NCBI RefSeq assembly: GCF_000248055.1
Contig: NZ_BAFC01000022.1
Location: 186,001-250,000, forward strand
Source: Gordonia sputi NBRC 100414
GTDB taxonomy: Bacteria > Actinomycetota > Actinomycetes > Mycobacteriales > Mycobacteriaceae
Reading direction: 5' to 3'
Length of the DNA stretch: 64,000 nucleotides
This document shows, piece after piece, positions 26,125-38,016 of the stretch. The translations under genes and the position numbers were made by a program. A model generated the notes under the pieces. It saw nothing but the letters and a program-made list of their open reading frames with translations, was not told where the DNA came from and made no database searches. Positions within the stretch are counted from its first letter, which is position 1. Each line of letters begins with the position of its first letter.

Positions 26125-27723
26125 GTGTACCGACTCCGGAAATCGTTCGGCGGTGCTGCCGTCGGTTGCGCGCTCTGTGTGGGAACCGTTGTTCCCCTCG
26201 CCCTCTCGTCGACAACCGCGCACGCGGGCGTACCTTCCGTTGCGGCAACTCAGGACACCGTCAACGGCCTCGCAGCCGATGGCGTGTTCCGCCCGGCCGA
26301 CCCCGACGACGGCACAGGTCCGGACTGGTTGAGTACGGCGATCGGAGCGCACAATGGCGATGTTCTGATCGTCGTCACCCCGGGTACCGACGACGGAACT
26401 CTGTATCCACGGATCAGGGACTTCCGTGCCGGGGATCGACCGACGTACATCATCGACTACCCCGAGGCGATCGGCCCCATCATCAGCGGACGATCGGGAG
26501 CTTCACTGCCGATCTTCGCGCCGTCCTACGACGAGTCGCGCGACATCGCCGTCGCGCAGAACCTCAAGGCCATGCACGCCTTCGCGACGCAACAGGGCGA
26601 GAACCCGACCGTCGTCTATACCGGCTTTTCGCAGGGCGCCGAAGCCCTCGGCAACGCGGCCGAACAGGCCGTCGCCAACAACGCAGACGGTACGGCGATC
26701 GACGTCGACAAGTCCTACGTCCTGCTCATCTCGGATCCGCGCAGCCCTTGGGGGCTGAAAGCATGGGCTGCCGACCACCCGGCAGTGGCCGGGCTGATGG
26801 AGCTGGTGGGTGCCGAGTCCAACGGGGCGCGCGACCCGCAGGCGACAGGCGATCTACCGGTCACGTCGGTGATCGTGGTGGGTGATCCCGTCGCCAACTT
26901 CCAATGGGTCTGGAATCGACCGGTGAGTTCACTCCTCGTCGACGCTGCCGGTTTCCTCACGGTCCACACCGGACTCGGCGAACAGAACTACGGCAACCTC
27001 ATCGACTACAGCCAGGAGCCGACAGTTCTGCACAGTGCGGACGGCAACACGACCTACCTCGTCTACACACCGAAACACCATCCGCTGACAGCGCTTGCGG
27101 TACTGATCAACACACGCCTCGGCATCCCGTTCGACGACGATGACGTGGCCCGCTGGGACAACGTGAACAACGCCTTCTACCCGCTCCAGGCGCCGGGAGT
27201 GCAGAACGCGGCCGTCGACGTCGTCGACCCGACCGCCGCACGCACGGCACCGACGGACGAGCCGGGTTCGGCGTCGCGTGCCGCCGTCGAGAACACCCCA
27301 ACGCCTGCTCCCGCCGCGTTGTCGACGAACACCGACGAAGCCGTAGGCGACCGACATCTCGCCGATACCCAGCCGCCAACGAAGGGCCGCCACCGCGCGC
27401 CCGAGCGGGTTACCACGCCGCCGCCCGCAGCGTCGGCACCCGCTCTCGATTCGAACACCACCAACCCGTTGCCGCTGACCAAGCCGGCCGAAGGCGCGAG
27501 CCCACCCGAGCAGCACTCATCGGCAGGGTCGCAGTCACCGACGGTGCCGCAGATGCAGTCAGACGGACCCCAGTCAGGCGGACCCCAGTCAGGCGGGCCC
27601 CGGCACGCGGCCGATTCACAGCCCGACGCGCCCCGTGAAGGGGTGTCGGGAGGCGGGTCGCCGGAAGGCGGCAAGCATGCGTTGACCGGACCCGGTCGGC
27701 ATGCGGCCGAAAATGCCGCTTAG
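26125..27723 (+). CDS. Secreted PE-PPE-domain alpha/beta hydrolase
   Basis: The 532-residue protein (from GTG 26125) has a signal peptide: basic YRLRKSF, a hydrophobic stretch, then TTAHA as cleavage site. The PE-PPE domain (residues about 55-330) is a serine hydrolase fold with nucleophile motif TGFSQGAEALG (Ser near 169) and TYLVYTPKHHPLTALA near the end. In mycobacteria this domain follows PE or PPE segments; here it has neither and is exported by its own signal. The last 190 residues are Pro/Thr/Ala/Gly-rich, with QSGGPQSGGP repeats, probably a cell-wall-spanning tail. ACGAGG sits 7 nt before the GTG. ATG 26041 would give a longer, atypical N terminus. Lipid ester cleavage is inferred. 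Confidence 0.85.
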   Translation: MYRLRKSFGGAAVGCALCVGTVVPLALSSTTAHAGVPSVAATQDTVNGLAADGVFRPADPDDGTGPDWLSTAIGAHNGDVLIVVTPGTDDGTLYPRIRDFRAGDRPTYIIDYPEAIGPIISGRSGASLPIFAPSYDESRDIAVAQNLKAMHAFATQQGENPTVVYTGFSQGAEALGNAAEQAVANNADGTAIDVDKSYVLLISDPRSPWGLKAWAADHPAVAGLMELVGAESNGARDPQATGDLPVTSVIVVGDPVANFQWVWNRPVSSLLVDAAGFLTVHTGLGEQNYGNLIDYSQEPTVLHSADGNTTYLVYTPKHHPLTALAVLINTRLGIPFDDDDVARWDNVNNAFYPLQAPGVQNAAVDVVDPTAARTAPTDEPGSASRAAVENTPTPAPAALSTNTDEAVGDRHLADTQPPTKGRHRAPERVTTPPPAASAPALDSNTTNPLPLTKPAEGASPPEQHSSAGSQSPTVPQMQSDGPQSGGPQSGGPRHAADSQPDAPREGVSGGGSPEGGKHALTGPGRHAAENAA

Positions 27724-27763
27724 GCAACAGGATTCGGACGAAATGGCCTGACAGGTCGCGCGA

Positions 27764-28711
27764 TCAGGCGACAAATCCGGGCGGGGGACCGGGGTACTCC
27801 GGTATCTCGCCACCGAACTCAGGACACCGAGACTTGTGTTCACACATCCGACACAGGGCTGACCGGCGAGGCCGGAAGTCACCGGAGGCAACTGCTTCGC
27901 GAATCGCCTGCCAGATGGCCGAGAGGGTACGACCGAACCGTTCGAGCTCGTCGCGGTCGGGCGTGTAGCTGAGCACCTGGCCGTCGGAGAGATACATGAG
28001 TTGGAGCCGATGGGGCACCACACCCCGGATCCGCAGGATCGCCAGCGCATAGAACTTCATCTGGAAGAGCGCTTTGGCCTCATACCCTTCACCGGGCGCG
28101 CGGCCCGTCTTGTAGTCGACGATCCGGATCTCGCCGGTCGGCGCGACGTCGATTCTGTCGATGAATCCACGCATCAGGACGTCGTCGCTTTCGATCTCCA
28201 CATGTTCTTCGACGGACTCTGGCGTGAACGCTGTGGGATTCTCGAGGCGGTAGTAGTTGCCGATCAGCTTGATCGCCTTCTCGACGAACTTGTCGTCGTC
28301 GCCGTCGAGGATCGCCCCCAGCGACGGGTCGGCTTCGCACATCGCCGCCCACGCGCCCTCGACGAGGAATTCGGCAGACTCGCGGGTACGGAGCTCGGCG
28401 GGCAGATCGAACAGATTCTCCAGCGCCGCGTGGACGACCGTGCCGCGCGTCTGCGCCTGCGTCGGCGTTTCCGGAAACCGGTCGATGGCGCGATAGCGGT
28501 AGAGCAAGGGGCACTGTTTGAAATCGGCGGCCCTCGACGGTGACAGGGCAAGCGGCCGGCCGACGAGTCCCCGCCCATGTCCCTGCCCGCTCGCTTCGGT
28601 ACTCGGCGCCGACGATCCTGCGGGGGCCTGGGCCGGCGAGGTCGCAGGGTGTTCGGCCGCGCCGTCCTTCTGGGCGATGGTGTCGGCGGAGGACCCGGGG
28701 TACGCAGTCAT
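27764..28711 (-). CDS. RecB-like PD-(D/E)XK nuclease with a probable Fe-S cluster
   Basis: The 315-residue protein is a stand-alone nuclease of the RecB/Cas4 group (Rv2119-like). GTVVHAALENLF has the His of motif I, LMRGFIDRID the first Asp, and IRIVDYKTGRAPG the D-x-K core, followed by QMKFYALAI (Q/Y motif). Four cysteines are placed as in AddB and Cas4: one before the nuclease core (KQCPLLYRY) and three after it (CRMCEHKSRC), a pattern that holds a 4Fe-4S cluster. The N-terminal 50 residues are low-complexity. The start is taken at ATG 28711. It is divergent from trmI. DNA substrate and partner helicase are unknown. Confidence 0.85.
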   Translation of the reverse strand: MTAYPGSSADTIAQKDGAAEHPATSPAQAPAGSSAPSTEASGQGHGRGLVGRPLALSPSRAADFKQCPLLYRYRAIDRFPETPTQAQTRGTVVHAALENLFDLPAELRTRESAEFLVEGAWAAMCEADPSLGAILDGDDDKFVEKAIKLIGNYYRLENPTAFTPESVEEHVEIESDDVLMRGFIDRIDVAPTGEIRIVDYKTGRAPGEGYEAKALFQMKFYALAILRIRGVVPHRLQLMYLSDGQVLSYTPDRDELERFGRTLSAIWQAIREAVASGDFRPRRSALCRMCEHKSRCPEFGGEIPEYPGPPPGFVA

Positions 28712-28731
28712 GCTCACATTTGGCAGGGTAG

Positions 28732-29661
<930 letters not shown>

Positions 29662-29850
29662 GCACAGCGCAGCAGGTATGAACAAAGCGCGGTTCCGTCG
29701 GAGAAACACCGCGAATACGTTGCGAAGACTCACATTTAACACGCCGTCAACACCGCGTATCGCGCGGTGCGCGGCGATATTTGCTGCCTCCCGGTAGCGT
29801 GGTGTTACGGCGCAACCCACTGGGGTCGTTGCCGGGGAGAGGAGTCAGCA

Positions 29851-31647
29851 ATGACCGAATCTGATCGCCATGAAGCCTCCGGTGAGAATGTGGCAGACGA
29901 GACCGCGAGCCATTCGAGCAATTCCGCCGAGGAACAATTCACTCCTGCTTACACGCCCCCGTTGCGCGCAGAGGCCGGCCGTCCGTCCTTCGGACGTCAA
30001 GCAGACGCTTCGGACCTCCAGGAGCGGGTCGACAACCTGACGACACGCAATGCCAAGCTCCTCGAGACCCTCAAAGAAGCGCGACAGCAACTCGTTGCCC
30101 TCCGCGAGGAGGTCGACCGCCTCGGACAGCCACCGAGTGGATACGGCGTACTCCTCGAGATCTACCCCGACCAGACCGTCGATGTCTTCACGTCAGGCCG
30201 CAAGATGCGGCTGACCTGCTCGCCCAACATCGATCTCGACTCGTTGAGCAAGGGTCAGACGCTGCGTCTCAACGAGGCGCTGACCATTGTCGAGGCGTGC
30301 GAGTTCGATTCGGTTGGTGAGATCAGCACGTTGCGCGAGGTTCTCGGCGACGGTCAACGCGCACTGGTCGTCGGCCATGCCGACGAGGAGCGGGTCGTGT
30401 GGCTCGCCGAACCACTGCTCGGCGATGTCGACGGTGAGGACGGTAAGCGTCGCAAGCTGCGCCCCGGCGATTCGCTGCTGATCGACACCAAGGCGGGCTT
30501 CGCGTTCGAGCGAGTCCCCAAGGCCGAGGTCGAGGATCTCGTCCTCGAAGAGGTGCCCGACGTCGGGTACGAGGACATCGGTGGTCTCGGCAGGCAGATC
30601 GAGCAGATCCGCGACGCCGTCGAACTGCCGTTCCTGCACAAGGATCTGTTCCGCGATTACGCATTGCGTCCGCCCAAGGGCGTGCTGCTCTACGGGCCTC
30701 CCGGTTGCGGTAAGACGCTCATCGCCAAGGCCGTCGCCAACTCCCTTGCCAAGAAGATCGCGACTGCGCGCGGCGACGATGCCAAGGAAGCGAAGTCGTA
30801 CTTCCTGAACATCAAGGGTCCCGAGCTGCTCAACAAGTTCGTCGGCGAGACCGAGCGCCACATCCGATTGATCTTCCAGCGTGCACGTGAGAAGGCGTCG
30901 GAGGGCACGCCCGTCATCGTCTTCTTCGACGAGATGGACTCGATCTTCCGTACGCGCGGGTCGGGCGTTTCGTCCGACGTCGAAACCACTGTCGTGCCAC
31001 AGCTGCTCAGCGAGATCGACGGTGTGGAGGGCCTCGAGAACGTCATCGTGATCGGTGCGTCCAACCGCGAGGACATGATCGACCCGGCAATCCTGCGGCC
31101 AGGACGTCTCGACGTGAAGATCAAGATCGAACGACCCGACGCAGAGTCGGCGATCGACATCTTCTCGAAGTACCTCGTCGAGGAACTACCGGTACACGCC
31201 GACGATCTCAACGAGTTCGGCGGCGATCGCACCGCATGCATCAACACGATGATCGAGAAGGTCGTCGAGCGGATGTACGCCGAGAGTGACGAGAACAGGT
31301 TCTTGGAGGTCACCTACGCCAACGGCGACAAGGAGATCATGTACTTCAAGGACTTCAACTCCGGAGCGATGATCCAGAACGTCGTCGACCGTGCGAAGAA
31401 GTACGCGATCAAGTCGCAGTTGGAGACCGGCGCCCCCGGTTTGCGGGTGCAGCACCTGTTCGATTCGATCCTCGACGAGTTCGCCGAGAACGAGGATTTG
31501 CCGAACACCACCAACCCCGACGACTGGGCGCGTATCTCGGGCAAGAAGGGCGAGCGGATCGTCTACATCCGCACGCTGGTCACCGGCAAGAGCTCCGGCG
31601 CAAGCCGTGCGATCGATACCGAGACCAACACCGGTCAGTACTTGTAG
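29851..31647 (+). CDS. mpa: Proteasomal ATPase Mpa / ARC
   Basis: The 598-residue AAA+ ring ATPase recognises Pup on tagged proteins and threads them into the 20S proteasome. A coiled coil at about 50-92 ([20 protein letters not shown]) binds Pup. Two OB folds span about 95-235. The ATPase core has Walker A GPPGCGKT near 282 and Walker [11 protein letters not shown] near 357. The C terminus ends GQYL, whose penultimate Tyr is the signal that docks into the alpha ring. A TAGCGT hexamer (29795-29800) could be the -10, giving a short leader with GAGAGGAG before the ATG. A strong hairpin follows at 31671. Confidence 0.97.
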   Translation: MTESDRHEASGENVADETASHSSNSAEEQFTPAYTPPLRAEAGRPSFGRQADASDLQERVDNLTTRNAKLLETLKEARQQLVALREEVDRLGQPPSGYGVLLEIYPDQTVDVFTSGRKMRLTCSPNIDLDSLSKGQTLRLNEALTIVEACEFDSVGEISTLREVLGDGQRALVVGHADEERVVWLAEPLLGDVDGEDGKRRKLRPGDSLLIDTKAGFAFERVPKAEVEDLVLEEVPDVGYEDIGGLGRQIEQIRDAVELPFLHKDLFRDYALRPPKGVLLYGPPGCGKTLIAKAVANSLAKKIATARGDDAKEAKSYFLNIKGPELLNKFVGETERHIRLIFQRAREKASEGTPVIVFFDEMDSIFRTRGSGVSSDVETTVVPQLLSEIDGVEGLENVIVIGASNREDMIDPAILRPGRLDVKIKIERPDAESAIDIFSKYLVEELPVHADDLNEFGGDRTACINTMIEKVVERMYAESDENRFLEVTYANGDKEIMYFKDFNSGAMIQNVVDRAKKYAIKSQLETGAPGLRVQHLFDSILDEFAENEDLPNTTNPDDWARISGKKGERIVYIRTLVTGKSSGASRAIDTETNTGQYL

Positions 31648-31670
31648 AACTGACAACCTTCGGTACAGAC

Positions 31671-31711
31671 AACTGCGGCCGACCCGTTCTGGGTCGGCCG
31701 CAGTTGTGTTT
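31671..31711. terminator. Bidirectional terminator between convergent mpa and glgP
   Basis: AACTGCGGCCGACCC (31671-31685) is perfectly complementary to 31691-31705 around a 5-nt loop, giving a 15-bp stem. GTGTTT follows on the plus strand and a T-rich stretch on the minus strand. It lies 23 bp after the mpa stop and 21 bp after the glgP stop on the other strand. Confidence 0.85.
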
Positions 31712-31731
31712 ATCCCCGTTGCGTTTCGGGC

Positions 31732-34305
31732 TTACGACGGCATCGCGGGCGGTTCACCCGCCGACGCCGGGTAGCGCACCAACCCCAGTTCGGCGTCGTC
31801 GGTGAGCAGCGGATGCCGCGGCAGCACACGCGCGGTGTAGCCGAGCACCCCCGATCGATACGGTGCGACCGCCGCGCGGAAGCGCGTTCGGCCGGAGGCA
31901 TCTGTCCCGGGAACCGGTTCCATCGGCGAGTGCACCGCGTCGTAGATGTCGCCGTCGTCGGTCACCCGACCGAGCACGGCCTGCACGGTCACCTCGTCGG
32001 GCGCGAGTTCGCCGAGCGAGACGTGCGCCGTCAGGTCGAGCTCGTCGTCGGGCGTCGTCGACTCGTCGATCCCGGCGATCGCCACCGACTTCCACGACGA
32101 CGCGAGCGTCGAACGGTACGAGGCGAGCGACGTGGCCAAGGCGTACCCGTCGGCGCAGGCCTGCTGGTACGAAATCCCCGCGGGCACATAGAGTTCGAGG
32201 GTGTAGTCGCGGACCATGCGCGACGCGAGCACCTTGGGACCGAGCACCGCGAGAGTGTGGCGGACCATCTCCACCCAGCGCGTCGGCACGCCGTTCTCGC
32301 GTGCGTAGTACAGCGGCACGACGGTCTCCTCGAGCAGCGAGTACAAGGCCTCGGCCTCGAGGTCGTCGCGACGATTCTCATCGTTCACGCCTTCGGCCGA
32401 CGGAATCGCCCAACCGTTCTCGCCGTCGGCCATCTCGTCCCACCACCCGTCGAGGATCGACAGGTTGAGCCCGCCGTTGAGCGCCGACTTCATCCCCGAC
32501 GTTCCGCAAGCCTCCATGGGACGTACCGGATTGTTGAGCCACACGTCGCAGCCCGCGTAGATGTGTCGCGCCATCGAGATGTCGTAATCGGGGAGGAAAA
32601 CAATGCGGTCGCGCAGTTCGGGATCCTCGGTGAACTTCACGATCTGCTGGATGAGCGCCTTGCCGCCGTCGTCGGCCGGATGTGCCTTACCCGCGACGAC
32701 GAGCTGCACCGGCCGTTCCGGATCGGTGAGGATCCGGCGCATCCGGTCGGGGTCACGCAGCATCAGCGTCAGTCGCTTGTAGGTGGCCGCCCGTCGCGCG
32801 AAGCCGATGGTCAACGAATTGGGGTCGAAAAGATCTGCGGTCCAACCGAGTTCGGCGTCGGTGAAGTCGCGGTCGCGGCCACTCGCATAGGCGCGACGTC
32901 GGACCTCGTCGACGAGTCCCGCGCGCAACTCCGAGCGGATCGCCCAGAGGTCTGCGGCGGGCAGGGCCTCGTAGACCGCGGGCGCCGCGTCTTCGTTGCC
33001 CCCGCTGACGTCCTGCCATTTGCGCGCAACCCACGTCGGTCCGTGCACGCCGTTGGTGACCGCACCGATCGGCACCTCGTCGGCGTCGAACCCGGGCCAC
33101 AGGTCGGAGAACATCTCGCGACTGACCGCGCCGTGCAGTTGCGACACCCCATTGGATCGCTGACCGAGGCGAAAACCCATGTGCGCCATGTTGAACACGC
33201 CCGGATTGGATTCGTCGCCGAGTTCGAGAACCGTGCTCGCCGACAGCCCCGGCAACAGATGCGACGTTCCGTCGGGTCCCGGATCGAGGTAGAAGCGCAC
33301 GAGATCGTCGGGGAAGCGGTCGATTCCGGCGGGGACAGGTGTGTGCGTCGTGAAGATCGTCGACGCGCGAACGACCGACTCCGCCGAATCGAAGTCGAGT
33401 CCAGCGGAGTCGACGAGCTCGCGAACCCGCTCGACGCCGAGGAAGCCTGCATGGCCCTCGTTCATGTGAAAGACGGTGGGCTGTGCGCGTTCCGCGATGC
33501 GGACGTACTCACGCAGTGCACGCACCCCACCGATGCCGAGCAGGATCTCCTGCTTGATGCGGTGATCCTGATCGCCGCCGTAGAGCCGGTCGGTGATGCC
33601 GCGCAGCTCGTCGTCGTTGGCAGCGATGTCGGAATCGAGGAGCAGCAACGGGATTCGACCGACGGTGGCCACCCACACCTGTGCGTGCAGCGTGCGTCCG
33701 CCGGGCATCGAGATCTCGATGATCACGGGCTTCTCCGCGGCGTCGGTCAGCAACGCCAGCGGTAGCGCACCCGGATCGTTCACCGGGTACCGCTCGATCT
33801 GCCACCCGTCGTGCGAAAGACTCTGCCGGAAGTAGCCGCACCGATAGAAGAGCCCGACGCCGATCAGCGGAAGACCGAGATCCGACGCCGCCTTGAGGTG
33901 GTCGCCCGCGAGGATGCCGAGACCGCCGGAGTAGATCGGGAGCACTTCGGAGATGCCGAATTCCATCGAGAAGTAGGCGATTCCGTCGGGCATGGGGTCT
34001 CCCGACGCCGCGCGATCGCCGTACCACTGGGGCGATGTGCAGTACTCGTCGAGGTCAGCACGCAGCGCGGTGAGTCGCGTGAGGAACTCGGTGTCGGAGG
34101 ACAACTCGGTGAGTCTCTCGGGCGACACCTCCGCGAGCAACCGCAGCGGATCACCGGTCGCTTCCCACCTGACGGGGTCGACGGTGGCAAACAAATCCTG
34201 GGTCGGTGCATGCCAGACCCAGCGGAGATTGTGAGCGAGAACGGCGAGATCGGACAGGGGAGCGGGCAACGGAACCCGAACGGTGAACCGGCGGAATGCT
34301 TTCAC
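31732..34305 (-). CDS. glgP: Alpha-glucan phosphorylase
   Basis: The 857-residue enzyme releases glucose-1-phosphate from alpha-1,4-glucans such as glycogen. The N terminus ([20 protein letters not shown] onward) is the DUF3417 segment of the actinobacterial type. [20 protein letters not shown] and [17 protein letters not shown] are phosphorylase motifs. The PLP site is [20 protein letters not shown] choose GTG 34305, with GGGAAG about 8 nt upstream; longer frames overlap the divergent dop promoter. It is divergent from dop and convergent with mpa, so it interrupts the Pup-proteasome cluster. The adjoining genes do not point to a glycogen function. Confidence 0.93.
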   Translation of the reverse strand: MKAFRRFTVRVPLPAPLSDLAVLAHNLRWVWHAPTQDLFATVDPVRWEATGDPLRLLAEVSPERLTELSSDTEFLTRLTALRADLDEYCTSPQWYGDRAASGDPMPDGIAYFSMEFGISEVLPIYSGGLGILAGDHLKAASDLGLPLIGVGLFYRCGYFRQSLSHDGWQIERYPVNDPGALPLALLTDAAEKPVIIEISMPGGRTLHAQVWVATVGRIPLLLLDSDIAANDDELRGITDRLYGGDQDHRIKQEILLGIGGVRALREYVRIAERAQPTVFHMNEGHAGFLGVERVRELVDSAGLDFDSAESVVRASTIFTTHTPVPAGIDRFPDDLVRFYLDPGPDGTSHLLPGLSASTVLELGDESNPGVFNMAHMGFRLGQRSNGVSQLHGAVSREMFSDLWPGFDADEVPIGAVTNGVHGPTWVARKWQDVSGGNEDAAPAVYEALPAADLWAIRSELRAGLVDEVRRRAYASGRDRDFTDAELGWTADLFDPNSLTIGFARRAATYKRLTLMLRDPDRMRRILTDPERPVQLVVAGKAHPADDGGKALIQQIVKFTEDPELRDRIVFLPDYDISMARHIYAGCDVWLNNPVRPMEACGTSGMKSALNGGLNLSILDGWWDEMADGENGWAIPSAEGVNDENRRDDLEAEALYSLLEETVVPLYYARENGVPTRWVEMVRHTLAVLGPKVLASRMVRDYTLELYVPAGISYQQACADGYALATSLASYRSTLASSWKSVAIAGIDESTTPDDELDLTAHVSLGELAPDEVTVQAVLGRVTDDGDIYDAVHSPMEPVPGTDASGRTRFRAAVAPYRSGVLGYTARVLPRHPLLTDDAELGLVRYPASAGEPPAMPS

Positions 34306-34383
34306 GTGTAGAACTTCCCACACGAGCGTCGCCGGTGCGACCGATGCGAGGTGGTGGGTCCGACCTTTCATCCGACCGACATC

Positions 34384-34389
34384 TAGTCT
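34384..34389 (+). promoter_or_regulatory. -10 element (TAGTCT) of leaderless dop
   Basis: TAGTCT is followed by 7 nt and the ATG at 34397. No Shine-Dalgarno sequence is present. Confidence 0.55.
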
Positions 34390-34396
34390 CAATACC

Positions 34397-35896
34397 ATGC
34401 AGCGAATCATCGGCACCGAGGTCGAGTACGGGATCTCCGCGCCAGGCGACCCGACCGCGAATCCGATCATGACGTCGACACAGGCGGTGCTCGCGTACGC
34501 GGCAGCAGCGGGGGTGCCGCGCGCCAAGCGCACGCGCTGGGACTACGAGGTCGAATCACCGCTGCGCGATGCCCGCGGATTCGATCTGGGGCGAGGTACC
34601 GGACCAGCACCCATCATCGACGCCGACGAGATCGGCGCCGCGAACATGATCCTCACCAACGGGGCGCGTCTCTACGTCGACCACGCGCATCCCGAGTACT
34701 CGGCCCCCGAGGTCACCGATCCTCTCGATGCGGTGATCTGGGACAAGGCGGGCGAGCGGGTCATGGAGGCGGCGGCCCGCCACGTCGCGAGTGTGCCCGG
34801 CGCGCCGCGTCTGCAGTTGTACAAGAACAACATCGACGGAAAGGGTGCGTCGTACGGCACCCACGAGAACTACCTGATGAGTCGCGACACGCCATTCACC
34901 GCGGTCATCGGAGGCCTCACGACCTTCTTCGCCTCGCGTCAGGTCATCACCGGCGCGGGTCGCGTCGGCATCGGGCAATCCGGCGATGAAGCCGGCTACC
35001 AGCTCTCCCAGCGCTCGGACTACATCGAGGTCGAAGTCGGACTCGAGACCACGCTCAAGCGCGGGATCATCAACACCCGCGACGAACCGCACGCCGATCC
35101 CGAGCGCTACCGCAGACTCCACGTGATCATCGGCGACGCCAATCTCGCCGAGACCGCGACATACCTCAAAGTCGGCACGACGTCGCTGGTGCTCGACCTC
35201 ATCGAGGCAGGCGTCGACTTCTCGGACATCGAACTCGCGCGCCCGGTCTCGGCGGTACACACGATCAGCCATGATCCGACGCTGCAGGCGACGGTGGCGT
35301 TGACCGACGGCCGCGAACTCACCGCCCTCGCACTCCAGCGCGAGTACCTCGAGCGATGCACGAAGTTCCACGAGCGGGAGAACTCCGACGACGCGCGAGC
35401 GATGGACGTGCTGAGCACCTGGGCCGATGTGCTCGACCGGCTCGAGCGCGACCCGATGGAATGCGCCGACATCCTCGACTGGCCAGCAAAGCTCCGCATT
35501 CTGGAAGGGTTCCGGCAGCGCGAGGGACTCGGCTGGTCGGCCCCGCGACTGCAGTTGATCGACCTCCAGTACTCCGACGTCCGACTCGACAAGGGCCTCT
35601 ATAACCGTCTGGTGGCGCGCGGCTCGATGAAGCGACTCGTCGACGAAGCCGATGTGACGCGCGCGATCACCGAACCCCCGGAGAACACTCGCGCATACTT
35701 CCGTGGCGAATGCCTGCGCCGGTTCGGCGCCGACGTCGCCGCAGCGAGCTGGGACTCGGTGATCTTCGACCTCGGCGGCGATTCGCTGGTGCGGATTCCG
35801 ACGCTGGAACCGCTGCGCGGAAGCAGGGCACACGTCGGCAAACTCCTCGACTCCGTGCACTCGGCATCCGAGCTGGTCGATCAACTCACCACCTGA
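34397..35896 (+). CDS. dop: Deamidase / depupylase of Pup
   Basis: The 499-residue enzyme converts the C-terminal Gln of Pup to Glu and also removes Pup from substrates. It shares the carboxylate-amine ligase (glutamine synthetase-like) fold with Paf[14 protein letters not shown] at the N terminus holds the metal Glu residues, and [14 protein letters not shown] contains the catalytic Asp95. The Dop-specific loop occupies about 40-80 ([20 protein letters not shown]), absent from PafA, which identifies this copy as Dop. The C-terminal domain spans about 420-499. It is followed 209 bp later by pup. Confidence 0.97.
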   Translation: MQRIIGTEVEYGISAPGDPTANPIMTSTQAVLAYAAAAGVPRAKRTRWDYEVESPLRDARGFDLGRGTGPAPIIDADEIGAANMILTNGARLYVDHAHPEYSAPEVTDPLDAVIWDKAGERVMEAAARHVASVPGAPRLQLYKNNIDGKGASYGTHENYLMSRDTPFTAVIGGLTTFFASRQVITGAGRVGIGQSGDEAGYQLSQRSDYIEVEVGLETTLKRGIINTRDEPHADPERYRRLHVIIGDANLAETATYLKVGTTSLVLDLIEAGVDFSDIELARPVSAVHTISHDPTLQATVALTDGRELTALALQREYLERCTKFHERENSDDARAMDVLSTWADVLDRLERDPMECADILDWPAKLRILEGFRQREGLGWSAPRLQLIDLQYSDVRLDKGLYNRLVARGSMKRLVDEADVTRAITEPPENTRAYFRGECLRRFGADVAAASWDSVIFDLGGDSLVRIPTLEPLRGSRAHVGKLLDSVHSASELVDQLTT

Positions 35897-35947
35897 TCGG
35901 TTCTCGACGCGTCTTGGTTTCAACCGCCCTTTCGCACACGTCACAGG

Positions 35948-35953
35948 TAGTGT
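35948..35953 (+). promoter_or_regulatory. Possible -10 element (TAGTGT) for pup-prcB-prcA
   Basis: The 209-bp dop-pup gap contains TAGTGT at 35948-35953. If used, the pup transcript would have a leader of about 145 nt ending in GAGGGAG before the ATG at 36106. No clear -35 is seen. Confidence 0.35.
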
Positions 35954-36105
35954 GGATTCACGAGCTGGAAGTGTCTGCGCCGCACCGCGATGCAGCAGGA
36001 AGCGACGAGCGGGGTGAAGCTCTCCTCGTCGCCGACGACGAAGAGCGGTGACCACGGGTGCAGGCATCGTCGAGGCGGAGCCTCGGCAGAAACGAGGGAG
36101 TGCAC

Positions 36106-36297
36106 ATGGCGCAGGAACAGACCACTCGCGGCGGCGGTGGAGACGACGGCGAACTCGGCTCCGACGGCAGTGCGGGGCAGGAACGGCGTGAGAAGCTCGC
36201 CGAGGACACCGATGACCTCCTCGACGAGATCGATGACGTGCTCGAAGAGAACGCTGAAGACTTCGTGCGCGCGTACGTGCAGAAGGGCGGCCAGTGA
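36106..36297 (+). CDS. pup: Prokaryotic ubiquitin-like protein Pup
   Basis: This 63-residue, very acidic and intrinsically disordered modifier is attached by PafA to lysines of proteins destined for the proteasome. The C-terminal half ([20 protein letters not shown]) is the Mpa-binding helix and the end is RAYVQKGGQ. The final residue is Gln, so Dop deamidation is needed before ligation. ATG 36106 has CGAGGGAG upstream. The stop overlaps the GTG of prcB (GTGA), so the two are translationally coupled. Confidence 0.97.
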   Translation: MAQEQTTRGGGGDDGELGSDGSAGQERREKLAEDTDDLLDEIDDVLEENAEDFVRAYVQKGGQ

Positions 36298-37175
36298 GCG
36301 AGACGTTCGGTTCACTGTCCCCGTCCGGTCCCACCAGAAGTTCCCACCCCACATTCGGCGCCGACATCTCGTCGTTCACCGACTATCTGCGGGTCAACGC
36401 ACCCGACCAGTTGCCACAGGCGAGAGCTGAACGCATGGGCACCTTCACCTCGACCACCGACACCTCCGAGATCCCGCACGGCACCACGATCGTTGCCGTG
36501 AGTTTCCCCGGCGGTGTGGTGCTCGCGGGTGATCGACGCGCCACGATGGGCAACATCATCGCGACTCGCGACGTGCAGAAGGTCTACGTCACCGACGAAT
36601 ACTCGGCGGCGGGCATCGCGGGCACGGCCGGTATCGCCATCGAGATGGTCCGACTGTTCACCGTCGAGCTCGAGCACTACGAGAAGATCGAGGGTGTTCC
36701 GCTGACCCTCGACGGCAAGGTCAGCAGGCTTGCCTCGATGGTGCGCGGCAACCTCGGTGCTGCTATGCAGGGGCTGGCCGCAATCCCGCTCCTCGTCGGC
36801 TACGACATCGACCACGACAGCCCGACCGAGCGGGGTCGTATCTTCTCGTTCGACGTCGCCGGCGACCGCCACGAGGAGTTCGGCGGCTACCAGGCCATCG
36901 GCTCCGGTTCGGTGTTCGCGAAGTCGTCGTTGAAGAAGCTCTACCGTCACGATCTCGACGCCGGCTCGGCGCTCGCAATCGCCGTCGAATCGCTGTACGA
37001 CGCGGCCGACGACGATTCGGCGACAGGTGGTCCCGACATCGTCCGCAAGATCTTCCCGACCGCCGTCGTCGTGAGTGCCGAAGGCGCGCAAGAGGTTCCA
37101 CCCGCCGACATCGAGGCGGCAGCCCGGGCGATCATCGAGCGCAGAGCTGCAGAGCATGAGGAGGCGCCGCGATGA
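36294..37175 (+). CDS. prcB: Proteasome subunit beta
   Basis: The 293-residue protein is the catalytic beta subunit of the 20S core. A 63-residue propeptide is removed autocatalytically at [14 protein letters not shown], leaving Thr64 as the N-terminal nucleophile. [13 protein letters not shown] carries the conserved Asp and Arg/Lys region, and the later [14 protein letters not shown] and [15 protein letters not shown] are typical of actinobacterial PrcB. It starts at a GTG overlapping the pup stop, and its stop overlaps the prcA ATG (ATGA), so pup, prcB and prcA form a coupled operon. Confidence 0.97.
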   Translation: MSETFGSLSPSGPTRSSHPTFGADISSFTDYLRVNAPDQLPQARAERMGTFTSTTDTSEIPHGTTIVAVSFPGGVVLAGDRRATMGNIIATRDVQKVYVTDEYSAAGIAGTAGIAIEMVRLFTVELEHYEKIEGVPLTLDGKVSRLASMVRGNLGAAMQGLAAIPLLVGYDIDHDSPTERGRIFSFDVAGDRHEEFGGYQAIGSGSVFAKSSLKKLYRHDLDAGSALAIAVESLYDAADDDSATGGPDIVRKIFPTAVVVSAEGAQEVPPADIEAAARAIIERRAAEHEEAPR

Positions 37176-37972
37176 CCTTCCCGTATTACGCAAGTGCCGA
37201 GCAGATCATGCGCGATCGCTCGGATCTCGCGCGCAAGGGAATCGCCCGTGGGCGCAGCGTGGTCATCCTGACCTACGCCGACGGCGTGCTCTTCGTCGCG
37301 GAGAATCCGTCGAACACCCTGCGCAAGACGAGTGAGATCTACGATCGGATCGGCTTCGCCGCAGTCGGCAAATACAACGAGTTTGAAAGTCTGCGCAAAG
37401 CAGGTATCCAGCTCGCAGACATGCGTGGCTATTCGTACGATCGGGCCGACGTGTCGGCGCTCTCGTTGGCCAACACGTACGCAAACGCGTTGGGTTCTGT
37501 GTTCACCGAGCAGCCCAAGCCGTACGAAGTCGAGTTGTGCGTGGCCGAGGTCGCCCGTTTCGGAAAGCCCAAGCGCTCGCAGTTGTTCCGCATCAGCTAC
37601 GACGGCTCGATCGCCGACGAGACGCGGTTCATCGTCATGGGCGGCGCCACCGAAGCTATTTCGGCGGCGCTGAAGGACAGCTACGAGCCCGATCTGCAAC
37701 TGGCAGATGCCCTGAAGATCGCGGTGGACGCGCTCTCGACTCCGACTGAGGCGTCGAACGGAACCCCAACTGCGCCACGCGAACTGAGCCCTGGCGATCT
37801 CGAGGTCGCGATCCTCGACCGCAATCGCCCCAGGCGCGCGTTCCGACGACTGACCGCTACGGCGGTGGCCGATCTGCTGCCCGCACCTGCCGCAGAGTCG
37901 AGCGAATCGACACCGTCCGACGGCAGCGGCGATGCGGCGGGCGACGCCCCGAGCGATTCGGGCGCGTCCTGA
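37172..37972 (+). CDS. prcA: Proteasome subunit alpha
   Basis: The 266-residue protein forms the outer rings that gate entry to the core. [23 protein letters not shown] is the N-terminal gating segment, followed by the alpha-type core without a catalytic Thr. The last 40 residues (from about 225) are Ala/Ser/Asp/Gly-rich and probably disordered, longer than the structural core needs. It overlaps prcB by 4 bp. pafA starts 44 bp later with its own -10. Confidence 0.97.
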   Translation: MTFPYYASAEQIMRDRSDLARKGIARGRSVVILTYADGVLFVAENPSNTLRKTSEIYDRIGFAAVGKYNEFESLRKAGIQLADMRGYSYDRADVSALSLANTYANALGSVFTEQPKPYEVELCVAEVARFGKPKRSQLFRISYDGSIADETRFIVMGGATEAISAALKDSYEPDLQLADALKIAVDALSTPTEASNGTPTAPRELSPGDLEVAILDRNRPRRAFRRLTATAVADLLPAPAAESSESTPSDGSGDAAGDAPSDSGAS

Positions 37973-38004
37973 TCGTGCAACCGGTCGACGCCGGATTCCG
38001 CGGG

Positions 38005-38010
38005 TAGGGT
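38005..38010 (+). promoter_or_regulatory. -10 element (TAGGGT) of leaderless pafA
   Basis: TAGGGT ends 6 nt before the GTG at 38017, in the 44-bp gap after prcA. Confidence 0.5.
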
Positions 38011-38016
38011 TGAAGA

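Noticed and set aside
27744..27769. GCCTGA / TCAGGC as a terminator after the PE-PPE gene
   Set aside because: A 6-bp stem with a long loop overlapping the next stop codon is not convincing.
35990..36430. A 146-residue frame overlapping pup and prcB
   Set aside because: It conflicts with two well-supported genes and encodes an Arg/Thr/Ser-rich sequence without similarity to any family I know.
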